Shown here: piece after piece, positions 38,647-46,726 of the stretch
How positions within the stretch are numbered: the stretch's first letter is position 1
Layout of the letters: every line of letters begins with the position of its first letter
NCBI RefSeq assembly: GCF_002157685.2
Contig: NZ_AP026738.1
Location: forward strand, 4,030,001 to 4,094,000
DNA length: 64,000 bases
Source: Comamonas thiooxydans
Lineage (GTDB): Bacteria > Pseudomonadota > Gammaproteobacteria > Burkholderiales > Burkholderiaceae_C
Direction: 5' to 3'
The notes under the pieces: generated by a model
What the model was told of the DNA's origin: nothing
Seen by the model: the letters and a program-made list of their open reading frames with translations, nothing else
Databases searched by the model: none
Program-made: the position numbers and the translations under genes

Positions 38647-39597
38647 GTGAGCTCCAATCCCTACCTCGCGTTTTTACCCGCCGACAGGCGAGGCGCGTCA
38701 CATATAGAAACGCACGAGAGCGAGTGGTCATGGCACGACCATCGCGTTCACGTGATGAAGGCCTCTCGTCCGCAAGCAGCCGTTCGCGTGATCGTCGTTC
38801 ATGGGGCTGGAGGACACAGCGGGGCCCTCTGGCCGTTGGCCGCGCTTCTCACCGAGCAGGGCGTCGATGTCACCGCCGTTGACCTTCCACTGTACGGGCG
38901 AACCGCTTCACCTCGACCCGGGACGGTGCGCTACGGTGACTGGGTGCGACTGCTGAGCGATTTCGTTGCGGCCGAGCAGGATGATCGCCCTCTCATCCTG
39001 TTTGGAGCGAGCATCGGCGGCATGCTGGCCTACGAGGTCGCCGCGACATCTCCCTCGGTCGCGGCGGTGGCCGCAACATGTCTCCTCGATCCCTGCGACT
39101 GGCGCGCCCGTGCACGGATGACTCGCTTCGGGCCGCTCGGCATGCTTGCAGGGCCCTTGTCCGTGCTTGCCCGTGGCCCGCTTGCGACGACGATGATTCC
39201 GATGCGCTGGGTGGCCAATCTCTCGAAGATGAGTCGCAATCCCGAACTTTCGCGGATGTGCGCCGCTGATCCGCTCGGAGGCGGAGCTTCGGTGCCCCTG
39301 GGATTTCTCGCTTCCTACCTGCGTTACCGACATGCTTCTCCGGAGTCCATGACCGTTCCGGTGCTGCTCGTTCACCCTGATCGGGATGAGTGGACCCCTG
39401 TGGCGTTGAGTACCCGCGTGCTTCGCCGGACGGCGGCGCCGACGCGGCTTGTCCTGCTTCGCGAGTGCGGACATTTCCCGATCGAAGAGCCGGGCCTCAC
39501 TGATCTTGCGGATGCCATGCGTGACCTGGTGAATCGTCTGGCGCCCGATCTTCCTGCATCCACCGTGGAAAGTGAGCAGAAAAAGCGGGCCACATAA
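38647..39597 (+). CDS. Alpha/beta-hydrolase inserted within the amidase pseudogene
   Basis: A 316-residue protein from a GTG start at 38647. It shows the alpha/beta-hydrolase order: VIVVHGAGGHSGALWPLA (oxyanion loop, about residue 55), nucleophile elbow FGASIGGML (Ser about 118), acid residue in HPDRDEWTP (about residue 255) and His in ECGHFPIEE (about 282). No signal peptide is seen. The substrate is unknown. The ribosome site is weak (AGG). The gene sits inside a segment of about 1.28 kb that interrupts the amidase pseudogene, so it was probably acquired. GC is similar to neighbouring genes. Confidence 0.8.
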   Translation: MSSNPYLAFLPADRRGASHIETHESEWSWHDHRVHVMKASRPQAAVRVIVVHGAGGHSGALWPLAALLTEQGVDVTAVDLPLYGRTASPRPGTVRYGDWVRLLSDFVAAEQDDRPLILFGASIGGMLAYEVAATSPSVAAVAATCLLDPCDWRARARMTRFGPLGMLAGPLSVLARGPLATTMIPMRWVANLSKMSRNPELSRMCAADPLGGGASVPLGFLASYLRYRHASPESMTVPVLLVHPDRDEWTPVALSTRVLRRTAAPTRLVLLRECGHFPIEEPGLTDLADAMRDLVNRLAPDLPASTVESEQKKRAT

Positions 39598-39687
39598 AAG
39601 CGCGAACCCCCTCTCCTTCTTCCAAAAAAGGGAGGAACGAAAGCGATGGTTGACTTGCTCCTCGCACCGACAATGGTCGCTTCTCGA

Positions 39688-39901
39688 TCACCGGGGGCGA
39701 CTCATCCCTTTCGTCAGGAAAGGGGGCGATAGCGTCCAGCTGTCACACAACGCCTGTATCGCCGCCAGCCCCGCGTTGGCGCGTTCCTTCTTGCGCTCCG
39801 CGTCCGCCATCGAACCGACGCCATCGCGCTGCAGTTCGGCGGCGGGCTGCTCATCCAGGAAGCGGCTCGGCTTCAGCCGGATGCACTCGCTGGATCTGCC
39901 G
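39688..39901 (-). pseudogene. Unrecognised 3' gene fragment on the opposite strand
   Basis: The minus strand encodes about 70 residues ending PPFLTKGMSRPR. They include CIRLKPSRFLDEQPAAELQ and SMADAERKKERANAGLAAI, which look like real helical protein. Upstream the frame runs into amidase sequence, so this is probably the tail of a gene cut at the insertion junction near 39901. I do not recognise the family. It may be a genuine remnant carried in with the hydrolase gene, or a shadow. Confidence 0.35.
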
Positions 39902-40248
39902 ACAGCGCGCAAGCACTGGATTGCCAGGATGGAAAGTGCCATTGCCGGCCACGACGCCCTGCTCTCGCCCACCACACCGATCACGGCACCCACGATTGCA
40001 TCCGTCGCCCCGGCCAACGGGATCGACGCCGCAGCCGACGCCAAGCGTGACGAGAAATTTTTCCGCGTCAACGGCCTGCTGCTGCGCAATACCAGCGTGG
40101 TCAATTGTTGGACGGCTGCACCCTGTCACTACCGTGCCACAACCCGAACGAACTCCCCATGGGCCTGATGATCTGGCATGCCGCCCTGCACGACGATGCC
40201 ATCTTGAATATCAGCGCGGGCATTAAAGCCGTGCTCAATCGCGACTGA
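39902..40248 (+). pseudogene. Amidase pseudogene, 3' remnant
   Basis: The amidase resumes at TARKHWIARMESAIAGHDAL and continues with SPTTPITAPTIASV and FFRVNGLLLRNTSVVN. One base is then missing, and the true tail LLDGCTLSLPCHNPNELP plus GLMIWHAALHDDAILN continues in the next frame to the stop at 40246-40248. Joining codon GAC at 38624-38626 to ACA at 39902 restores a continuous reading frame, and the interrupting segment is 1275 bp, a multiple of three. The tail residues match the end of amidase-signature enzymes of Comamonadaceae in character. Confidence 0.8.
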
Positions 40249-40345
40249 CTTCAATTTCTGTAGCTATAACCGCTCATGGTTATTGGACCACAAGGCAAAA
40301 ATCATCAAAATCCACAAATGCGCAGCCGGAGGCTATCCTCGGGCC

Positions 40346-41941
40346 ATGCTGCGCATTTCCCCCTCCGACACCCCGCCCACCTCCATTTCCGCTGGTCAAG
40401 GCTGGCCGCTGTTCAGCACCGCCGCCACACGTCAGATCGAGAAGGCTTGCGCCGACCGACTGCCGCCTCACAGGCTGATGGAGCGCGCAGGCCTTGCCAT
40501 CGCCAGGCTGGCAATGGCAATAGCCCCGCACGCACAACGCATCTGGATTGCCTGCGGCCCTGGCAACAACGGCGGCGACGGCTTTGAGGCGGCGGCGCAG
40601 CTCAGGGCTATGCTGCCCCATGCGCGAATCATGGTCAGCGAAGTGCGCGCGCCTGCCGAACTTCCGCCCGATGCACAGATTTCCCGGAACAAAGCCTTGC
40701 AGGCTGGCGTGCAATGGCTCAATGACGCCCCCATCGATCTGGAGCCACAAGACCTGTGCGTCGACGCGTTGCTGGGCATAGGACTGAGCCTGCGCACTTC
40801 TGGCAAGACCTCGGCTGCCGATCAGCGTCTGCCGCAGCTACTGGCCCAGGTTCAGCATTGCATCTGCAACGTGCTCTGTGTAGACGTTGCTTCAGGCCTC
40901 GATGCCGATACCGGTCAATATCCGAGGGGATTCGTACCCGGCCATATCGCCGCCGGCCAACGGCGCCATACGCTTGCCTTGCTGACCCTGCAGCCCGGCC
41001 TGTTCACCGGCCAGGGCCGCGATGCCTGCGGACAAATCTGGTGGGACGACCTGGGCTGCGGCATTGCCAGCGTTCCCGACGTATCGCACTCACCCACCCT
41101 AGCCGCGGCAGCACAGCCCACGGCACATCTGAGCAGCCCTGGCCTTGACTCCTCAAGAGCACGCCCGCACGCCAGTCACAAAGGCAGCTTTGGCGATGTG
41201 GCCGTGCTCGGCGGCGAAGGCCTGGGCATGCGCGGCCTGTCGATGACGGGCGCCGCCTGGCTGGCGGCACTGGCGGCACTGCACGCAGGAGCCGGTCGCG
41301 TCATGCTGGCCTTGCTGGACGAGCAATCACCACAAGGCATTGCGCCCTGGCCGGAAATCATGTCGCGCCAACCCGCCGCGCAGGACTGGAGTCAGGCCAC
41401 CGCGGTCTGCGGCTGCGGTGGCGGCGAAGCCGTGCAGGCATGGTTGCCCCACATACTGGCACAAGCACCGCAACTGGTGCTGGATGCCGACGCACTCAAC
41501 GCCGTTGCGGCCAGCCAGGCATTGGCACAGCAGTTGAGCCAGCGCGCCGCACGCCAGCAAACCACGGTCTTGACCCCCCACCCGCTGGAGGCCGCGCGCC
41601 TGCTGCAAACCAGCACCGCTCAAGTACAAGCCAACCGCCTTCAAGCCTGCCTGCAGCTTGCCAGCAAATTTCAGTGCACGGTGCTGCTCAAGGGCTCGGG
41701 CACGGTTGTTGCCAATCCACAGCAGCAAATCTGGATCAATGCCAGCGGCAATGCCCGGCTGGCCACGGGCGGCACGGGCGATGTGCTGGCCGGATTGATA
41801 GCGGCGCTATGGGCACAGGGTCAAAGTGCCGATATGGCAGCGATTCAGGCAGCCTTCCGCCACGGCCACATTGCAGATGGCTGGCCGGCAGATCGCCCAT
41901 TCAGCGCCAGTGCACTGGCTCTGCGTCTAGGCAATCAGTAA
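40346..41941 (+). CDS. nnr: Bifunctional NAD(P)H-hydrate epimerase / ADP-dependent dehydratase
   Basis: A 531-residue metabolite-repair enzyme. The N-terminal YjeF epimerase domain (about residues 20-240) has ERAGLAIARLAMAI, the cofactor loop CGPGNNGGDGFEAA and VDALLGIGLSL. The C-terminal ribokinase-like dehydratase (about 270-531) has KGSFGDVAVLGGEG, LDADALNAV, LTPHPLEAARLL and NARLATGGTGDVLAGL. It repairs hydrated NAD(P)H formed by heat or side reactions. I chose the start MLRISPSD; the in-frame ATG at 40283 adds a stretch lacking family features. Confidence 0.96.
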   Translation: MLRISPSDTPPTSISAGQGWPLFSTAATRQIEKACADRLPPHRLMERAGLAIARLAMAIAPHAQRIWIACGPGNNGGDGFEAAAQLRAMLPHARIMVSEVRAPAELPPDAQISRNKALQAGVQWLNDAPIDLEPQDLCVDALLGIGLSLRTSGKTSAADQRLPQLLAQVQHCICNVLCVDVASGLDADTGQYPRGFVPGHIAAGQRRHTLALLTLQPGLFTGQGRDACGQIWWDDLGCGIASVPDVSHSPTLAAAAQPTAHLSSPGLDSSRARPHASHKGSFGDVAVLGGEGLGMRGLSMTGAAWLAALAALHAGAGRVMLALLDEQSPQGIAPWPEIMSRQPAAQDWSQATAVCGCGGGEAVQAWLPHILAQAPQLVLDADALNAVAASQALAQQLSQRAARQQTTVLTPHPLEAARLLQTSTAQVQANRLQACLQLASKFQCTVLLKGSGTVVANPQQQIWINASGNARLATGGTGDVLAGLIAALWAQGQSADMAAIQAAFRHGHIADGWPADRPFSASALALRLGNQ

Positions 41942-41953
41942 ACCGCCAAAAAC

Positions 41954-41985
41954 AAAGGCCTTGCCATTATCTGGCAAGGCCTTTC
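41954..41985. terminator. Bidirectional terminator between nnr and rnr
   Basis: Arms AAAGGCCTTGCCA and TGGCAAGGCCTTT form a 13-bp perfect stem with loop TTATC. A and T at the stem ends serve both convergent genes. Confidence 0.85.
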
Positions 41986-42005
41986 AGCTCTTGATAGGAG
42001 AGCAA

Positions 42006-44639
42006 TCAGCGCTCGGTCTTGCGCTTGCTGGTTTTGCTTTCCGGTGCAGCCTTGGTGCCTGCCGCAGGCTTGGCAGCAGCCTTTACGGCTTTGGGAGCCG
42101 ACTTCGCCACAGACTTCGCTGAGACCTTGGTTGCGGGCTTTGCGACCGATTTTGATTCAGGCTTGACTGCAGCCTGGGCAACAGAGATGGCCGGAGCATC
42201 AGGCGCAAGCAGGGCTGCAATCTTTTTCCTGCCTGCCGCCTTGCGAGGCTTGGCTTGCTGCACCGCAGTGACGGGCTCCATCACAGGTTCAGGCTTAGGC
42301 GTGGCGTGCTCTTGTGCGTACTCTGCCTCCAGTGCTGCCAGATTCACGCTTTTCAGCATGGCTTTCTTGGCGGCCTTTCGCCCCTGCTTGGCGCGATCGG
42401 GCTCAGGTGCAGAAGCAGCCCCCGCAGCCGCATTGCGCTGCGCACGATTAGCCTTGGCATCGCGACGACTCCACTTGTCGGCATAGCCTCCCGCACTGCG
42501 TTCGTCACGTGACTCGCGACGACCACGCCCCTCATCCTTTGCCTGACCGCGGCCGCTGCGGGGCGTCTGCACCAGGCCATCCTCGCCATCGCGAACCAGG
42601 CGGAAGTCGATGCGACGTCCGTCCAGATCCACTCGACTGACCTGCACCCGCACTCGTGCGCCGATGCCATAGCGAACACCCGAGCGCTCGCCACGCAACT
42701 CCTGCCGGGCTTCGTCGAAGCGGAAGTAGTCGCCGCCCAGCTCGGTGATATGCACCAGCCCTTCCACATACATGGCATCCAGCGTCACAAAGACTCCGAA
42801 GGTCGTGACCGAGGAAACCGTGCCCGCGAACTCCTCGCCCAGATGTTCGCGCATGTATTTGCATTTGAGCCAGGCCTCCACATCGCGGCTGGCCTCGTCG
42901 GCGCGGCGCTCGTTGGCACTGCAGTGCAGGCCAGCAGCCTCCCAGGCCTGGAATTCCTTGGCCGCCGAGCGCTTGCGCGGCTTTTGCCCCGGCTCGACCA
43001 CACGCGAAGAGAGGCGCTTGGCCATCTTTGCTTCAGCTTCACCCGGCGTGGGCAGGCTGGGCAGCTTGTAGTGTGTGCCGTTCAGCTCAGCCTTGATCAC
43101 GCGGTGCACCAGCAAGTCTGGATAACGACGAATCGGGCTGGTGAAGTGGGTATAGGCCTCAAAGGCCAGGCCAAAGTGCCCCGAACCTTCCGGCGTATAG
43201 AAGGCCTGCATCATGGAGCGCAGCAGCATGGTGTGAATCTGCTGCGAGTCCGGCCTGTCCTTGGTGGCATTGGCAATCTGCTGGAACTCCTTGGTCGAAG
43301 GGTTCTCGCTGATGCTCATGCTCACACCCATGGCCTTGAGGTAGTTGCGCAGAATTTCCTGCTTTTCCAGCGAAGGCTTGTCGTGCACACGGAACAGACC
43401 AAGTTGCCCGCTTTGGTCGATGAAATCTGCGCTGCAGACATTCGCCGCCAGCATGGCCTCTTCAATCAGCTTGTGCGCGTCGTTGCGGGTGCGTGGCACG
43501 ATTTTTTCGATGCGACCGTTGTCGTCGCAGACGATCTGCGTCTCTGTCGTCTCAAAGTCCACGGCACCGCGCGCCTCGCGAGCCTTGAGCAGGGACTGGA
43601 AGACACCATACAGATTCAACAAATCCTGCACGCGCTCCTTGCGCTTGGCCGCTTCTGGTCCACGCGTATTGGCCAGGATTGCCGCCACCTCGGTATAGGT
43701 GAAGCGCGCATGGCTGTGCATTACTGCCGGGTAGAACTGATAGGCGTGAATCTCACCTTGCGCCGTGATCAGCATGTCGCAGACCATGCACAGCCGATCG
43801 ACGTCAGGGTTCAAGGAGCACAGCCCGTTGCTGAGCTTTTCCGGCAGCATGGGAATCACTCGGCGCGGGAAGTACACGCTGGTGGCGCGGTCGTAAGCAT
43901 CCACATCAATGGCACTGCCGGTGGTCACATAGTGACTCACGTCGGCAATCGCAACAAGCAGGCGCCAGCCCTTGCTGCGCCCCACCTTGGCGGGCTCGCA
44001 ATACACGGCATCGTCAAAGTCGCGCGCATCTTCACCGTCAATGGTAACCAGAGGAATATCGGTCAGATCAATGCGGTGCCTGTAGTCTGCGGGTCGGACT
44101 TTTTCGGGCAGCGCCTTGGCCTGCTCGAGACAGGCGTCGGAGAAGATATGCGGCACGCCATACTTGCGCACCGCAATCTCGATTTCCATGCCTGGGTCAT
44201 CCACCTCACCCAGCACTTCGATGATGCGACCCACAGGCTGACCGAACAGCGCCGGCGCCTCGGTCAATTCGACCACCACCACCTGCCCCGGCTTGGCCGC
44301 GCCTGTGGCGTTGGAAGGAATCAGAACATCCTGGCCGTAGCGCTTGTCTTCAGGGGCCACAAGCCACACACCGCTTTCTTGCAGAAAACGGCCAATGATG
44401 GGCTGGTCTGGACGTTCCACGATTTCCACCACACGGCCTTCGGGGCGACCGCGATGGTCATGACGGGCGATACGCACCTGGACCTTGTCCTTGTGCAGCA
44501 CCGCTCGCATTTCATTGGGGGGAAGGTAGATGTCACGCTCACCGTCGTCACGGACGACAAAGCCGTGTCCGTCGCGGTGGCCCTGCACAGTGCCCAAAAT
44601 TTCTTCGTTCATATCGGCAACTTTTGCGCGAGGGTTCAT
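42006..44639 (-). CDS. rnr: Ribonuclease R
   Basis: An 877-residue 3'-5' exoribonuclease of the RNB family. N-terminal cold-shock/OB domains start at GTVQGHRDGHGFVVRDDGER. The catalytic centre is TIDGEDARDFDDAVYCE (Asp cluster) with SHYVTTGSAIDVDAYDRA. An S1 domain (FAGTVSSVTTFGVFVTL) lies near residue 660. A long Lys/Ala/Arg-rich tail follows, with repeats such as KSVAKPATK and KSVAKSAPK. It degrades structured RNA and faulty rRNA. The start at 44639 is one of two ATG codons (the other at 44612). The open frame to 44810 crosses a tRNA gene and is rejected. Confidence 0.96.
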   Translation of the reverse strand: MNPRAKVADMNEEILGTVQGHRDGHGFVVRDDGERDIYLPPNEMRAVLHKDKVQVRIARHDHRGRPEGRVVEIVERPDQPIIGRFLQESGVWLVAPEDKRYGQDVLIPSNATGAAKPGQVVVVELTEAPALFGQPVGRIIEVLGEVDDPGMEIEIAVRKYGVPHIFSDACLEQAKALPEKVRPADYRHRIDLTDIPLVTIDGEDARDFDDAVYCEPAKVGRSKGWRLLVAIADVSHYVTTGSAIDVDAYDRATSVYFPRRVIPMLPEKLSNGLCSLNPDVDRLCMVCDMLITAQGEIHAYQFYPAVMHSHARFTYTEVAAILANTRGPEAAKRKERVQDLLNLYGVFQSLLKAREARGAVDFETTETQIVCDDNGRIEKIVPRTRNDAHKLIEEAMLAANVCSADFIDQSGQLGLFRVHDKPSLEKQEILRNYLKAMGVSMSISENPSTKEFQQIANATKDRPDSQQIHTMLLRSMMQAFYTPEGSGHFGLAFEAYTHFTSPIRRYPDLLVHRVIKAELNGTHYKLPSLPTPGEAEAKMAKRLSSRVVEPGQKPRKRSAAKEFQAWEAAGLHCSANERRADEASRDVEAWLKCKYMREHLGEEFAGTVSSVTTFGVFVTLDAMYVEGLVHITELGGDYFRFDEARQELRGERSGVRYGIGARVRVQVSRVDLDGRRIDFRLVRDGEDGLVQTPRSGRGQAKDEGRGRRESRDERSAGGYADKWSRRDAKANRAQRNAAAGAASAPEPDRAKQGRKAAKKAMLKSVNLAALEAEYAQEHATPKPEPVMEPVTAVQQAKPRKAAGRKKIAALLAPDAPAISVAQAAVKPESKSVAKPATKVSAKSVAKSAPKAVKAAAKPAAGTKAAPESKTSKRKTER

Positions 44640-44673
44640 TTTCTTGATATACAATCTATGTCTTTCCTGAGAT

Positions 44674-44758
<85 letters not shown>

Positions 44759-44902
44759 AGTTTAACGACAACCTGCAAGGGTTGAAACAAACTTGGGAAA
44801 CATTCCTCAAGGGAATGTTTGCAAGCCAGACGGCATCTTAGAAAATTTGAAGATTCGGATTGAATGCAGAAAAATGCATTACAATACGAAGCTTCCCTGA
44901 AA

Positions 44903-44987
<85 letters not shown>

Positions 44988-44997
44988 AACACGACAA

Positions 44998-45026
44998 GCC
45001 GTTGCATGCAAATGCAGCGGCTTTTT
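44998..45026 (+). terminator. Terminator after tRNA-Leu copy 2
   Basis: Stem GCCGTTGCAT/ATGCAGCGGC (10 bp with one GU) with loop GCAA, then TTTTT. It starts 11 nt after the tRNA. Confidence 0.85.
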
Positions 45027-45129
45027 CGTTTTTGCCGCACCTCAACTGCCGTGCAAAATTTCATGAAAAATCCACATAAACCGGCATGAGCAGTACTCAA
45101 GCCGCTATATAATTCGCTCACTCTGAAAT

Positions 45130-45214
<85 letters not shown>

Positions 45215-45224
45215 AACACGACAA

Positions 45225-45253
45225 GCCGTTGCATGCAAATGCAGCGGCTTTTT
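45225..45253 (+). terminator. Terminator after tRNA-Leu copy 3
   Basis: The same hairpin and T5 as after copy 2, at the same 11-nt distance. Confidence 0.85.
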
Positions 45254-45357
45254 CATTTTTGCCGCCACCTCGGCAGTCGCGAGAAGTTTTCCGAAAAATC
45301 CGCGCAAACCGGCATGGGCAGCTCTCCAGCCGCTATATAATTGATCCACTCTGAAAT

Positions 45358-45442
<85 letters not shown>

Positions 45443-45452
45443 AACACGACAA

Positions 45453-45481
45453 GCCGTTGCATGCAAATGCAGCGGCTTTTT
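45453..45481 (+). terminator. Terminator after tRNA-Leu copy 4
   Basis: The same hairpin and T5 as after copy 2, at the same 11-nt distance. Confidence 0.85.
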
Positions 45482-45584
45482 CGTTTTTACCGCCACCTCA
45501 GCAGTCGCGAGAAGTTTTCCGAAAATACGTGCAAACCGACATGAGCAGTACTTAAGCTGCTATATAATTCACTCACTCTGAAAT

Positions 45585-45669
<85 letters not shown>

Positions 45670-45679
45670 AACACGACAA

Positions 45680-45708
45680 GCCGTTGCATGCAAATGCAGC
45701 GGCTTTTT
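45680..45708 (+). terminator. Terminator after tRNA-Leu copy 5
   Basis: The same hairpin and T5. The sequence after it diverges and makes this spacer about 100 bp longer. Confidence 0.85.
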
Positions 45709-45911
45709 CGTTTCCGCACAACACCTTTGAGCCACCTACACCAGGAGCCAGACACTGGCGCAAGCTGGCTCCCTCGTCTGCCGCACTCTCAATCCTGAGA
45801 GTCAAGGAAAACAGCTCAAGCCCTAGAACACTCTGCCGACAACTTGCAAAAAAGTGCCTCAACTCACCTAGCAGCCACTTTGAACGCTATATAATTCGAG
45901 TCACTCTGAAA

Positions 45912-45996
<85 letters not shown>

Positions 45997-46006
45997 AACA
46001 CGACAA

Positions 46007-46035
46007 GCCGTTGCATGCAAATGCAGCGGCTTTTT
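46007..46035 (+). terminator. Terminator after tRNA-Leu copy 6
   Basis: The same hairpin and T5. Directly after it begins unrelated sequence leading to an IS3 remnant. Confidence 0.85.
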
Positions 46036-46094
46036 CGTTGACGAAGCCCCCTTCCGTCAGTACGCAGTTGATCCGCCCTGCCATAGATTGACAC

Positions 46095-46606
46095 CTATCC
46101 GGGACTAATCTCCAGCCCCAGCCGACTGACCGGAAACGCCCGATGTACTGCATCAGGCGTTTTGCATTTCAGGGACTGCTGCCACCGGCACTCTTTGTAC
46201 AGCCAGACCGATTCGCCCACCATGGTACGTGCCTGCGAGAGATCTGCAGGTCGTTGCAGCAAGGATTCCATCCTGAGGATGCCAGTGACCCGCTCAGCCA
46301 GAGCGTTTTGGCAGCAGTCATAGCCATCGGTCATGGAACAGGTGATGCGCACGAATGCACTGGTATCGAGCCGAGCAGCACTGCCCCCCCCTCGATCAGA
46401 GGGGTGCAGGAGCGGCTGATCTGTTTGCCGCTGGCGCAACGCGATCTTCAACACCTGGCTGACCTGCTCGACCACCAAGCTCAGGCAGGTAGCCTTCTCG
46501 CCTTCTCCTTAATGGGCAGATACGTAATGTCTGCGACCCACAGCCGCTCACAGCCACTGGCCACGGTTTTAGCCGAGCAGTGCATCGCGCCCGATCTGGA
46601 TTGACT
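46095..46606 (-). pseudogene. IS3-family transposase (orfB) remnant
   Basis: On the minus strand LWVADITYLPIKE (first catalytic Asp region of the DDE core) occurs near 46500-46560 and then the frame breaks. The next frame has HPSDRGGG (second Asp), then YDCCQNALAERVTGILRMES (catalytic Glu region) and DAVHRAF, all hallmarks of IS3-family orfB. No intact N-terminal part, orfA or terminal inverted repeats are seen. It starts about 60 bp after the last tRNA-Leu terminator. It cannot be active. Confidence 0.85.
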
Positions 46607-46662
46607 TTCCTTTCTGCCCCACAGAAAGGTGCCAGCCCAATTCAGGACGGGTCATACATACG

Positions 46663-46694
46663 AAAAAAGGGAGCCCAAGGGCTCCCTTTTTTTT
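46663..46694. terminator. Terminator downstream of the DUF349 gene
   Basis: Arms GGGAGCCC and GGGCTCCC (46669-46676 and 46679-46686) flanked by six A and eight T, usable in both directions. It lies about 33 bp after the DUF349 gene's stop. Confidence 0.9.
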
Positions 46695-46726
46695 AGCAAC
46701 CGCCTCCCATCGAGGCGATACGTCGC

